Of a DNA stretch of 64,000 bases, positions 35,031-46,400 are shown piece after piece (positions within the stretch are counted from its first letter, which is position 1; each line of letters opens with the position of its first letter). The translations under genes and the position numbers were made by a program. Source of the stretch: Mangifera indica (taxonomy: Eukaryota > Streptophyta > Magnoliopsida > Sapindales > Anacardiaceae); contig NC_058146.1 in NCBI RefSeq assembly GCF_011075055.1, positions 12,015,820 to 12,079,819 of the forward strand. The letters are read 5' to 3'. The notes below the pieces were generated by a model that was not told the origin of the DNA, did no database searches, and saw only the letters and a list, made by a program, of their open reading frames with translations.

Positions 35031-36569
35031 ATGGGAGAAGTTATGTCAAACAAGGAAAGTTCTTTGTCTTCTCACGTTACCTCTTGCATGAAACACCATG
35101 ATGGCCTTACTCTCTTGTCCAGGAATGCTACTGGAAATGCTTCTTTTATCCCCATAAAAGAGTCTTGCATTGAAGGTTCCTCCCTCACACACTCCACCAC
35201 CAAGCCTACTGAACTGACTTTTCTGGCATCCTCTTCCTCAGTTCTGGTGACTGAAGGAAAGCGCTCTTGGAATAATTTATTCAAGGAGAAACAAGTTTCA
35301 AACCTTAAGCTTGAATACTTTCCTCCTTCGGAAAGCCTTGCTGGAGAAAAGTACTCCATTTCCCCTCCTCCTGAAGTTGTAGATGAAGGTGCAAAGAGAT
35401 GGGAGAAATGTGCGATTGGTTTTTTCATTGGAAGAAGAATGTCGTTCCTCCTTGTCAAAAGGTATGCAATCCGCCATTGGTCCAACTATGGGCTTACTAA
35501 TTTTATATCCACTGGAATGGGAGTTTATCTCCTAAAATTCAAGGATGAAGAAGGTATGATGAATGTCTTGGAAGAGGAGACATGGATGATTGGTGGACAG
35601 CCCCTATTTGTTAGGAGATGGGAAAAGAACCTCTCAATGGTGGCGGAAAACATAAAGAAGATAGCAGTATGCGTAAAATTCCATGGAGTTCCCTTGGAAT
35701 ATTGGAGCTTAAAGGGTTTTAGCCATATTGCTAGTGTCCTAGGCCGTCCCCTCTATGTGGATTCTGTCACAGAGGAAGGGAGTAGATTGGAGTATGCCCG
35801 TATTTGTGTGGAGATTAATGTAAACCATGATTTCGCGGAGAAATTGGAGCTTGTACTACCATCAAAAGAAAAAGTTGAAATTCGGCTGGAGTATGCATGG
35901 AAACCGTTAAAATGCAACTTGTGTAATATGTTTGGCCATGGAAATGAAGAGTGTAAAAGGAGAGTGGAAAGAGGAGAAGCTGTAAGAGGAAAATATGGCT
36001 TATATAAAGGAAGAAAGGTGAATAATAAGGAGGAGGCCTTAGGTGCAAAGGTGGGGATGGCTACTTCTGAAATTCAGAATACGGCTATGAATAACAATGG
36101 GAATGGTCGTCTAAACTCAATGACCCCTAGTAGTAAGAAGGAGGGGAAGAAAACCTTTAACAATAGTATGGGGATGATGAATAACAACAAGTTTGCAGCC
36201 TTAGCCACCACTCTAAACATTGAGATTAATGCAGCTCAAAACGAAGGGGAGATCATCACGGTAGATGAAACACATGAGAAATTAGGCCCTTCAAATAGAT
36301 TGGAATCTGTTCTTGGTGCCTCTTCCAGCAACGTGACATCAAAAGTGGCCGATCTTACAAGTGTGGAGCAGGTGGAGGAAATTCCCTCAAAAGAAGGAAC
36401 TTCGGATCAGGAGCTTTGTGAATCTCCAGCAATTAATCACTTTGGAGGCAAAATTAAGGTTGATGAGGTGGATTTCATAAGGGAGAAAGGTGATGCTCTT
36501 AGCAAATCACAACGGAGGAGATTGATGAAGCAAAAACGAAATGCTTCCCCCATCAATTCTATCAAATGA
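35031..36569 (+). CDS. LINE 3 ORF1 protein (DUF4283-like, CCHC)
   Basis: An open frame of 512 codons from ATG 35031 (MGEVMSNKESS). The frame is open further upstream to 34836 but with no earlier ATG, so I take that part as 5' UTR. Layout: Ser-rich N-terminus, RSWNNLFKEKQ motif, DUF4283-like domain around residues 110-280 (CAIGFFIGRRMSFLLVKR, VKFHGVPLEYW), CCHC knuckle near residue 305 (CNLCNMFGHGNEEC), Asn-rich linker and basic C-terminus. It should bind LINE RNA as part of the retrotransposition particle. Its stop overlaps the ORF2 start by ATGA (36566-36569), suggesting coupled reinitiation. It appears intact. Confidence 0.9.
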   Translation: MGEVMSNKESSLSSHVTSCMKHHDGLTLLSRNATGNASFIPIKESCIEGSSLTHSTTKPTELTFLASSSSVLVTEGKRSWNNLFKEKQVSNLKLEYFPPSESLAGEKYSISPPPEVVDEGAKRWEKCAIGFFIGRRMSFLLVKRYAIRHWSNYGLTNFISTGMGVYLLKFKDEEGMMNVLEEETWMIGGQPLFVRRWEKNLSMVAENIKKIAVCVKFHGVPLEYWSLKGFSHIASVLGRPLYVDSVTEEGSRLEYARICVEINVNHDFAEKLELVLPSKEKVEIRLEYAWKPLKCNLCNMFGHGNEECKRRVERGEAVRGKYGLYKGRKVNNKEEALGAKVGMATSEIQNTAMNNNGNGRLNSMTPSSKKEGKKTFNNSMGMMNNNKFAALATTLNIEINAAQNEGEIITVDETHEKLGPSNRLESVLGASSSNVTSKVADLTSVEQVEEIPSKEGTSDQELCESPAINHFGGKIKVDEVDFIREKGDALSKSQRRRLMKQKRNASPINSIK

Positions 36570-39500
36570 CCAATATAGCTTGCTGGAATATTAGGGGTCT
36601 TAATGCTCCTATTAAGCAAAAAGAGGTTAGTAGATTCATTTTGCAAAGTAAGATTGATATTATGGCCATTCTTGAAACAAAAGTTCGAAGTACTAATGTC
36701 AATAGAGTATGCTCTAGCATTTGGGAAGGTTGGGAACATTGTAGTAATATGAGTGATGGTTCTATAGGCAGAATTTTGATTGGTTGGAATAAAGCTACTA
36801 TTAGACTCAATGTTATTGCGGATGATAGCCAATATATACATTGTGATGTGAAGCTTGTTAAGGAGAATTCTAGCATTGGCTTGACAATAGTCTATGGTAG
36901 CAATAATCCTATGGAGAGAAAGGTTCTTTGGCGTAATCTCATAAATCAAGCCCATATGATGCAAAATACACCTTGGATCATAATGGGAGATTTCAACACC
37001 ATCAAACACCCCCTAGAAAAGGTTGGTGGGGCTGCTTGGGGAAACTACTACTGTGAAGACCTTAGTAATTGTATGAGAGATGCTGAATTGGATGACCTAA
37101 GGTTCATGGGTCATCTCCTAACTTGGAGTAATTGTAGTGAAGGTGCGAGAAGGATTGCATGCAAACTTGATAGGGCTCTCATAAATGATTCATGGAAGGA
37201 TCTATTCCCAAATGCCATGGCTCATTTCTTCAACCCCTCCATTTCCGATCATTCTCCATGTTTGGTGAGAGTTGGTACCATAGAAGATTGTAGGAAAGTT
37301 CCTTTTAAATTCTACAATATGTGGACACACCATGAAAACTTTCTCAATGTTGTTGCCAAAGTTTGGAACCAAGAAGCATAAGGCAGCCCCATGTTCATTG
37401 TGACAAGCAAGCTTAAAAAGCTGAAAGTTGAGTTAAAAAAGTTCAATAAGGAGCATTTTGGCCACATCTCCGAAAGAGTGTTAGAAGCTAGAAGGCAACT
37501 TGAAAATGTCCAAGAACTTCTCCGGATAAGCCCCTTGGATGAGGATCTTGCTCATGAGGAAAAAATAAGTTTAGAATCCTATAGATCCCTTGCTTTAGCT
37601 GAGGAATCTTTGGCTAGACAAAAATCAAGAGTTCATTGGCTTAAGGAAGGTGATCAAAACACAAAATTCTTTTTTAAAAGCATCAAAGGCAGAAATAGGA
37701 ACTCTATCTATGGGATCCAAAGGGAGAATGGAACTTTTGTTTATGGCATGGAGGAGGTAAAGGAGGAATTTGTGGATCATTTCGAATCTGTCCTAAATGT
37801 AAGGGAGCATTCAAATGTGAACCTTGAGCAGCTCAAAAAGGTAGTCAAATTCTGGCTTAGAAATGAGGAAAAAGAAATGCTCATAAAAGAAATTTCAGCG
37901 GAGGAAATCAAAGAAACCATTTTTGCCATGGATAATAACAAGGCCCCGGGTCCGGATGGATATGGTGCAAGTTTTTTCAAGACAACATGGAACATTATTG
38001 GTGATGATGTTATAAAGGCCATCAAGCACTTCTTCAAAACGAGCCACCTTTTAAAAGAGGTAAATTGTACCATTCTTGCACTTGTTCCTAAAGTTTCTAA
38101 TCCTACTCTTTGCAAGGATTTTAGGCCTATTGCTTGCTGCAATACTTTGTACAAATGCATCACTAAAATCATGGCAAACCGCCTCAAGGTCATTCTTCCG
38201 CAATTCATTAACAAAGCTCAAGGTGTCTTTGTGGGAGGCCGTAGCATTGGTGAAAACATCCTTTTATGCCAAGAGCTTATGCATAGCTACCATAAGGACA
38301 CTCATGAAAAGAAATGTGCCATTAAGATTGATATTATGAAAGCTTATGACACACTAAATTGGGATTTCTTGCTTGCTGCCCTTGATTCCATTCATATGTC
38401 GCAAACATTCATAACTTGGATAAGGATGTGCATCACTAGTCCTATGTTTTCAGTGGGCCTAAATGGTGAACTTGTTGGCTTCTTCAAAAGTGCTAGAGGT
38501 TTAAGGCAAGGAGATCCTCTCTCTCCTCACCTTTTTGTCATTGCCATGGAGGTGCTCTCTTGCATGCTTAGTGACCTAAAGGAGAATGCTCAGTTTAGCC
38601 ATCATTGGAAGTGCAAGAAGAATAATATCACTCACTTGTGTTTTGCGGATGACCTCACGATTTTTTGTAGGGCGGATGTATATTCCATATCTCTTATAAA
38701 AGAGGTATTAGATTGCTTCCATTCTTGGTCCGGGCTTAAATCAAATCTGTCCAAGAGCAATATCTACCTTTCCGGAGTCAATAATGCTGAAGCGGAACAC
38801 CTTAAATCAATCCTTGGCATTGAGTTTGGCCCTCTTCCTTTTAAATACCTTGGTGTCCCTATGATTTCTTCTAAACTAAGGGTTGATGATTGCAAACCCC
38901 TCATTGACAAGATTGTGGCTAGGATCTCATCTTGGAAAAGTAAGTTCCTTTCTTATGCTGGAAGACTTATTCTTATCAAAGCTATTCTCTTTAGCATCCA
39001 AGTATATTGGTCTTCAACATTCATCCTTCCCGCAAAAGTTTATAAGGTAATTGATGGCTACCTTAGAAATTTCCTTTGGAGTGGAGACATATCCTGTAGC
39101 AAGAAGGCAAAATTTGCTTGGGATGATATTTGTCTTCCAAAAGAGGAAGGAGGATTGGGCATTATGAAAAGCAAATCTTGGAATAAGGCTGCAATGATGA
39201 AGCATATATGGAAACTCCTTCAAAATGCTGGAACATCCTTATGGGCCGATTGGATCAATGATAATCACCTTAGAAACAAAAGCTTTTGGGAGGTTAAACC
39301 AAGTGGCAATTGTTCTTGGGTTTGGAGGAAATTGCTTTTGCTTAGGGAAAGCCTTAAAGGAAAAATCCAAAGAATTGTAGGAAATGGGCAGAATACTCAT
39401 CTTTGGCATGACAATTGGCACCCTTTAGGACCCCTCATTGACAAATATGGTCCTAGGGTGGTTTATGACTCAAGGCTTCCATTGCATTGTAAAGTCAAGG

Positions 39501-40210
39501 AGGTGATTGAGGAAGAAGCATGGAAATGGCCATTGACAAATTCTACAGCTCTTTTGGAAATAAAAAATACCATTATGCCTCCTCCCTCTCATGGTGATGA
39601 TATCCTATGGTGGAAACCAAGCACCAATGGTCAATTCTCCATCAAATCAGCTTGGAATAGCATTAGGGAATCCAAATCAAAAGAGTTGTGGTATAGTATC
39701 ATTTGGTTCAAAAGACATTTCCCTAGGCACTCTTTCATTGCATGGATGGGTATCAAGGGTGGTATGAAGACCAAGGATAAACTACATAACCTCGGCATCA
39801 TTCCAAACAATGTTTGTGGTCTTTGCAATTTGGCTCCGGAAAGCATGGATCATCTCTTTTTCCTATGCCCCTATTCTGCCGCAATTTGGAATCATTTTGC
39901 TAATCTTTGCCGGTTTGATAATCCCCCCTATCCGTGGGGCACTCTTGTTCCTTATTATGCAAATAAATGGAAGGGAGATAATCTACTACACATCATTTGT
40001 AAGCTTTGCTTTGGTGCCACTTTATATCACATTTGGGGTGAACGCAACCATGTCTTCTTTGGTAGGAGCAAATCTCTAAAAGAGAGGATCATTGCCGCCA
40101 TCAAGGATTGTGTGAAGGCTAGAACTTCGTCCTTATCAAAAATTCCAGGTTCATGCATAAATGACTCCATTGCATTGATATGGGACTTGCCAAGATCTAT
40201 ATTTTGTTAA
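36566..40210 (+). pseudogene. LINE 3 ORF2, one in-frame stop
   Basis: Endonuclease at residues 1-235 (CWNIRGLNAP, LETKVRS, IIMGDFNTI, CKLDRALIN, SDHSPCLV). A single TAA at 37379-37381, in a linker where other copies read an acidic codon, interrupts it; the frame is unchanged and continues to 40210. RT has KIDIMKAYDTLNWDF, GLRQGDPLSPHLF and the catalytic LCFADDLTIFC. The zf-RVT has CGLCNLAPESMDHLFFLC. Apart from the stop, all catalytic motifs are present. The ending DLPRSIFC matches LINE 7. Confidence 0.92.
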
Positions 40211-40476
40211 CTCTTTGAAGTCCGGATATTGGAAGTGTTGTGTATTGTGTTTCTTGTTTCTAGTTTATACTTGTGTGAATCCTTGTATGGCTTGTAGTTT
40301 CGGTTGGTTTGCTCACCTTAGTCGTGCATTTGTCTTCCTTCTTAGTGAATTCGTTTTGTTTTGTAGCTTTGGTGCCATGAACACCATTTGTTCCATAAAG
40401 TGCATTTGCACTTGAGTAGTAGCTTTGATTCTCTTTGTAATTTTATTTGTGCTTTCTTGTGTTGCATGATGTTTCG

Positions 40477-40546
40477 GCATAACCTAGGGGCTTGTCCTAG
40501 GTATGCTTGTTTTATGCTTAATCTAGGGGCTTTGTCCTAGATAAGC
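40477..40546 (+). other. LINE 3 3' UTR tandem hairpins
   Basis: Hairpin 1 at 40477-40506 (arms CCTAGG/CCTAGG, closing GCATA/TATGC, loop GGCTTGT) and hairpin 2 at 40516-40546 (arms CTTA/TAAG and CTAGG/CCTAG, loop GGCTTTGT), then TTGGTATAAAAT and the poly(A). Confidence 0.75.
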
Positions 40547-41202
40547 CATTTGTACATTTTTCTCTTTGGTATAAAATCATTAATTACTTACCAAAAAAAA
40601 AAAAGACATTCCTTCATTGTGTGGCTGGGTATAAGAGGCAAACTTGTGACATAAGATAAATTAGTTAGAATTGACTTTATATCCCACAATTTATGCCCTT
40701 TGTGCAATGAGGAATCGGAGTGCATGGATTATCTCTTTTTTAGGTGTACTTTTAGCTTCCAAATCTAGAATGGTGTGCTTAATCTTTGTCATCAACAACT
40801 CAATCCCCTACTGTGGGTCTCCATGCTTGCGGATTTGGCTTACAAATGGAAGGAAGACAACTTCAAGAACATTATGAGTAAGTTATGCTTTAGTGTCACC
40901 GTCTACCACATTTGGAAGGTTAGGAATGACATTTGCTTTGGAAGAGGTGGATTACCCAAGGAGAGAGTTACAATGCTTATCAAAGAATGTGTTAGAGTAA
41001 GGGTGACTTGCTTGAAGAAAGTTAACAAGTCTAGTGAAAATGTGTTGATTGCAAACAATTGGGGTATCCCTCACGCAATATTTGAGTAACCATGTTATGG
41101 TGTGTTCTTGAGATTGTATTCCATTTAGTGCTTTTGCATTTGTGTTGTAGTTGATTCTCTATGTACCTTTATTTGCGCTTTCTTGTGTTTCTTGGTGTTT
41201 CG

Positions 41203-41272
41203 GCATAACCTAGGGGCTTGTCCTAGGTATGCTTGTGTTAGGCTTAATCTAGGGGCTTTGTCCTAGATAAGC
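41203..41272 (+). other. LINE 2 3' UTR tandem hairpins
   Basis: Hairpins at 41203-41232 and 41242-41272, nearly the same as in LINE 3, followed by CCTTGGTATAAAATC and poly(A). Confidence 0.75.
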
Positions 41273-41326
41273 CATTTGTACATCCTTTCTCCTTGGTATA
41301 AAATCATTACTTACCAAAAAAAAAAA

Positions 41327-42640
41327 TGTAGTTGTCGATGCTCTTTCAAGAAGACATTACTTGTTATCCATTCTTGATGCAAGAGTTCTAGGTTTCCAGC
41401 TTATGAGGCAATATTACAATGAAGATGATGAGCTTGGGGAGATCATGAAGAAGTGTTCCAAGGGGGCATATGAAGACTATTCTGTCCATGATGGTTTTCT
41501 TTTCAAAGGAGCTAAATTATGCATCCTTAAGAGCTCTTTTAGGGAACTTCACATTAGGGAGACACATGGTGGTGGATTAACAGGTTATTTTGGCATAAAT
41601 AAGACCCTAGACTTGCTTAAGGAACATTTCTATTGGCCTAAGATGGTTGGTGACGTCCAAGCCATTGTAGCAAGGTGTGGCACTTGTCAAAGGTCCAAAT
41701 CTCATTTCAAAGCTGGTCCTTACATGCCTTTGCCTGTTCCGGAGCACCCTTGGGAAGATCTAAGCATGGATTTTGTGGTAGCTCTTCCTAGAACTCAAAG
41801 AGGGAAGGATGCAATAATGGTGGTGGTTGATAAGTTTTCCAAGATGGCTCACTTCCTACCATGCACTAAGACTGAAGATGCAAGCAAAGTGGCTGACTTA
41901 TTCTTCAAAGAAGTGGTGAGACTCCATGGAATCCCTAGAACCATAGTTTCAGATAGGGATACCAAATTCTTAAGCCATTTTTGGAGGACTTTGTGGAGTA
42001 AATTGGGCACTAAACTCATGTTTAGCACCTCTCATCACCCACAAATGGATGGCCAAACCGAGGTAACCAATAGAACCTTGGGAGCCATTTTGAGAACCAT
42101 GGTTAGCAAACACTTGAGAGATTAGGATTTGAAGCTTGCCAAGCTGAATTTGCATACAATAGGAGTCCAAGCATTACAACCGGACGCTTTCCATTTGAGG
42201 TAGTGTATGGTCTCAATCCTTTAACTCCTTTGGATCTAACTTCTTTGCCTCTTGATGTACAAATTCATAAGGAAGCCAAGGAGAAAGCTACTGCCATGAA
42301 GAAACTCCATAAATCCATCAAATTTCAGATCATGAAAGCCAATGAAGCTCATAAGAAGAAGGTCAACAAGCATAGGAAGCCATCCATTTTCAAACCTGGT
42401 GACTTGGTTTGGGTGCATTTGAGAAAAGAGAGATTCCAAGCAAAAGGAGGAGTAAGCTAGCTCCAAGGGCTGATGAACCATTTGAAGTGCTTGAGATGGT
42501 GAATGACAATGCATACAAGGTGAATCTTCCGGATGAAATGGGAGGAGTCTCGACCACCTTCAACATTGGAGATCTTTCACCATACATGGAGGATAGCCAC
42601 CTTGAGGACTTGAGGGCAAGTCCTTCCCAACCCGGGGGGA
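41327..42640 (+). pseudogene. Gypsy A3 RNase H end and integrase
   Basis: A3 resumes after LINE 2 with [20 protein letters not shown] (end of RNase H). Integrase runs 41361-42125 with a zinc finger (CGTCQRSK), LPRTQRGKD, IVSDRDTKF and HPQMDGQTEV. A stop at 42123-42125 (Trp to stop), then frame changes near 42135-42200, near 42440 and again at the polypurine tract (42635) break the rest, including the GPY/F-type tail (EPFEVLEMVNDNAYKVNL). The 3' LTR starts at 42641. Confidence 0.92.
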
Positions 42641-43281
42641 TGATGTATTTTCGACCACTTCTCCAACTCTAGCTTCCAAGTCTCTATCAAATCTTCATTT
42701 GGCTCTAGCCACCATTGAGAATGAGGGAAAAGCTCCATGCAAGTCCAAAGAACCTTTGCCATCTTCAATTTGGCCCAACTTTATTTTTGGTTGCAGTCTC
42801 ATTACTTGCATCCAAGGCCTTAATGAGATGGAAGCTTAAACGAGTCTAAGAAGCCAACTACAAGCCCACTTTGAAGCCCAAGTAGATGAGGTAGTCATCC
42901 ATCACTTAAATTGGAGCCCAAGATGCCATGAAGCCTATTTAGTTGAATTGCAACTAAAAGAGAAGCAAGTAACTTTAGTTTGTGGACATAGTTCCACCTT
43001 TTAAGGAAAAGTTGTTCCCTTTTGTTAGTTTCTTCATTAATGTGGTATGGCCTTAGTTTAAATGAATGGCTAAGCTTAAATGAAGGGCAAAGCTTACATG
43101 TCTAATTAATGCCCATTTTTTGCTGCCACTTCCTCTTGTATATGAAAGTGGTTTGTTCACTTGTAAAGGCTAGACTTCTTTGATAGTAAAAATTCTCAAG
43201 CAAAGCTTTGTAGCTTTCATTTGTTTTTTTTTTTTTTTGGTAATTGATAATAATTTTATACCAAGAAAAGGATATACAAGA

Positions 43282-43349
43282 GCAAACTAGGACAAACCCC
43301 TAGTTTGAGCTAAGCACAAGCATACCTAGGACAAGCCCCTAGGTTATGC
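43282..43349 (-). other. LINE 4 3' UTR tandem hairpins
   Basis: Hairpin 1 at 43320-43349 (CCTAGG/CCTAGG arms). Hairpin 2 at 43282-43310 has arms CAAACTAGG and CCTAGTTTG, a perfect 9 bp stem. Compared with LINE 3 (CTTA..CTAGG with CCTAGATAAG) both sides of the stem have changed together. Confidence 0.8.
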
Positions 43350-43437
43350 TGAATACCAAGCCAACACATAAAGTCAAAATCAACTTAGACCGAAGATACA
43401 TCATACAACAAACCCTATGTAGTACATCACTCTATGA

Positions 43438-46400
43438 CTACTCAAATATAGCATGAGAGATACTCCAATTGTTTGCAATTGACACATTTTCACTAGACTT
43501 TTCCACCTTCTTCAAGCAATTTACCCTTACTCTAACACACTCTTTAATAAGCATTGTGACTCTCTCCTTTGGTAATCCATTTCTTCCAAAGCATATGTCA
43601 TTCCTAACCTTCCAAATGTGGTAGACGGTAGCACCAAAGCACACCTTACTCAAGATGTTCTTGAAATTGTCCTTCTTCCATTCCTTAGCCAATTCCGTAA
43701 TCAAGGAGGTCCACGGCATAAGATTGGTTTGTTGGCGACATAGGTTAATCACTTCATTCCATATTTGGAGACTAAATGCACACCTAAAGAAGAGATGATC
43801 CATGCATTCCGGTTCCATATTACACAAAGAGCAAACATTGTGGGAGATAAGGCCAATCCGGACCAATTTATCCTTTGTCATAAGTTTTCCTCTAATACCC
43901 AACCAAACAATGAATGAATGTCTTAGAAAGTGTCTTTTGAACCAAATAAGCTTGTACCAAGTTACCTTCTCCTTCCTAGCTCGGATGACTTCCCAAACCG
44001 ATTTGATAGAGAATTCTCCATTAGAATTTGGGGACCATATTAAGGAGTCTTCTCCACTCAAAGGGCAGCAAGGAAGTGCATCCTTTATCTCCAAAAGGTG
44101 ACATGAGTTTGCCACCGGCCATTTCCACCTATGCTCCACAATGACTTCTTTAACAAGAGCATTCTTTGGGATACCCGAATCATAAATGATCCTTGGACCA
44201 TATTTATCCAACAAAGGACCGTGAGGGTGCCAATTGTCATGCCATAGATATGTCTTTTCCCCATTGCCAACAATCTTCTTGAACTTGGACTTCATTTGTT
44301 CCCTAATGCCAAGGATCTTCCTCCAAACCCAAGAGCTCTCCCCATTAGCCTTTATTTCCCAAAAACATTTGCCTCTTAGCTTGTTGGTTTTAATCCATTC
44401 CACCCAAAGAGAATTCCTCTTGTCATTAAGAATCTTCCACATGTTTTTGACTATGGCAGCTTTATTCCAAGCTTTGCTCTTCATGATTCCTAATCCACCC
44501 TCCTTTTTAGGAACACAAACCTCCTCCCAAGCAACTTTTGCCTTCTTTCCCTCCATTGAAGCACCACTCCAAAGGAAATTCCTTAAAATTCCATCAATCT
44601 CCTTATGGATACTTGACGGGAGTATAAATATTGAAGACCAATATGTTTGAATGCTAAATAGGACAGCTCTTATAAGCATGAGCCTACCCGCATAGGATAA
44701 AGCTTTGCTACGCCAAGAGGTGATTCTCCCCACAATCTTCTGAATCAATATCTTGCATTCACCACATTTGAGCTTTGAAGAAGTTATAGGCACTCCTAAA
44801 TACTTAAAAGGCAGCTCTCCCAATTCCATATTGATAATAGCCGAGAATTGCTTCTTCTCCTCTTGGGAAACCCCGGAAAGGTACATATTACTTTTAGCAC
44901 AATTCATCTTCAGCCCGGACCACTTATGGAATAGGCTAAGGGTATTCTTCATCAGTGAAATGGAGTCACCATCCGCCCTACAAAATAAGATAAGGTCATC
45001 GGCAAAACAAAGATGGGTGATATTGTTTACCTTGCATTTCCAATAATGGCCAAAAGAAGGCTGATTTTTAAGTTCCCCAAGCATACGGGAGAGGATCTCC
45101 ATTGCCATTACAAAGAGGTAAGGGGATATAGGGTCCCCTTGTCTTAATCCATGAGAGCTCTTGAAAAAACCAACTAATTCACCATTGATTCCCAATGAGA
45201 ATGAAGGAGTTGTGATGCAGCTCTTGATCCATCCTATGAATTTCCCCGGTGTGCCAATAGTTCCAAGGATTGAGAGAAGGAAGTCCCATTGAACCGTGTC
45301 ATAAGCCTTCAATATATCAATCTTCATAGCACACTTCTTGTCTTTGCCCAATTTGTGGAAGTTGTGCATTAATTCTTGGCACAACATGATATTTTCTCCA
45401 ATGTTCCGACCTCCCACAAAGGCACCTTGTGCTTTATCAATGAAGTTTGGGAGGATGGCTTTGAGGCGGTTTGCTAGGATCTTGGAGATACATTTATAAA
45501 TGGTGTTGCAGCAAGCTATAGGCCTATAGTCCTTGCACATAGAAGAATTAGCCACCTTAGGAACAAGAGCAAGTATTGTACAATTTACCTCTTTGAGGAG
45601 ACGACCCGTGGAGAAAAAGTGCTTGATTGCCTTGGTTACATCACTCCCAACAACCTCCCAAGCTGCCTTAAAGAAGAATGCTCCATAACCATCCGGACCG
45701 GGAGCTTTATTGTTGTCCATGGCAAAGATGGTAGCTTTGATCTCATCCTCCTCCACCTCCTTAATCATCATCTCCTTTACTTGGCTCTCCAATTGGAAGT
45801 TAACCAGCCTTTGTATTTCTTTAACGTTTAAATTGCAAACATCCGTGGAGTTGAGAACTTTCTTAAAGTAGTTTACAAACTCCTTTTTGACTTCTCCCTT
45901 ATCACTCACAAAGGTTCCATCATCAAGGCATACTTCTTTTATTGAATTCCTACTTCTCCGCGCTTTAACACATTTGAAGAAATATTTGGTGTTTTGATCT
46001 CCTTCTTGAAGCCAATGAGCCTTTGCTTTTTGCCTAGCCAATGATTCTTCAGCCTCACTAAGTCTCCAATAGTTTTCCAGCCAAGTTTTTTCTTCTTTAG
46101 CTAAATCCTCATCAAGAGGGTTGATTTGGAGTCTATTTTGAACATCTTCCAGGTTATTTTTTGCTTCTATCACCTTTTCGGAAATATTCCAAAATTCATT
46201 CTTATTCAACCTCCTTAAAGCACTTTTTAAACCTTTGAGTTTGTTAACAAGGTTGAACATAGGACTGCCCTCATAATCCTCTTTCCAAGCCTCCCGTACA
46301 ATATCAATGAAACTTTCATGATTTGCCCACATATTGTAGAACTTGAATGGAACCTTTCTCCTCTCCTCTCCCCCTCCACAAGTCACTACACAAGGAGAAT

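Larger units (their letters stand above)
34640..40602 (+). mobile_element. LINE 3: nearly intact LINE of a second subfamily
   Basis: About 6.0 kb, flanked by TSD AAGACATTC (34631-34639 and 40603-40611) inside LINE 2 ORF2, ending in poly(A) at 40591-40604. It has a 391 bp 5' UTR unlike that of LINEs 1, 2 and 4, ORF1, ORF2 with one stop, and a 3' UTR with hairpins. Its proteins differ clearly from LINEs 1, 2, 4, 5 and 6 but match LINE 7. Confidence 0.94.
31472..41089 (+). pseudogene. LINE 2 ORF2 (multiple stops, split by LINE 3)
   Basis: Endonuclease at 31472-32220 with WNIRGLNAP, LETKEGN, LIMGDFNAI and SDHSPC. Stops follow at 31931-31933, 32597-32599, near 32760, 33130-33132 and around 33270-33330. 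RT keeps GDPISPYL, but the catalytic FADD box reads LCFDDDLILF. LINE 3 is inserted near 34640; the zf-RVT and C-terminus continue at 40612-41089 with further stops near 40650 and 40768. Dead. Confidence 0.9.
29505..41326 (+). mobile_element. LINE 2: full-length decayed LINE, split by LINE 3
   Basis: Begins at 29505 right after A3 RT and ends in poly(A) at 41316-41326, where A3 resumes at the RNase H end (VVVDALSRR). It has a 5' UTR of about 626 bp, ORF1, ORF2 and a hairpin-bearing 3' UTR. LINE 3 sits at 34640-40602. No target-site duplication is evident; instead about 630 bp of A3 is missing at the site. Confidence 0.9.

Noticed and set aside
43802..44101. Plus-strand frames of 80-150 codons antisense to LINE ORF2 (here and at 3803-4264, 44234-44650 and similar)
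   Set aside because: They recur only as shadows of conserved ORF2 codons on the other strand and show no domain.
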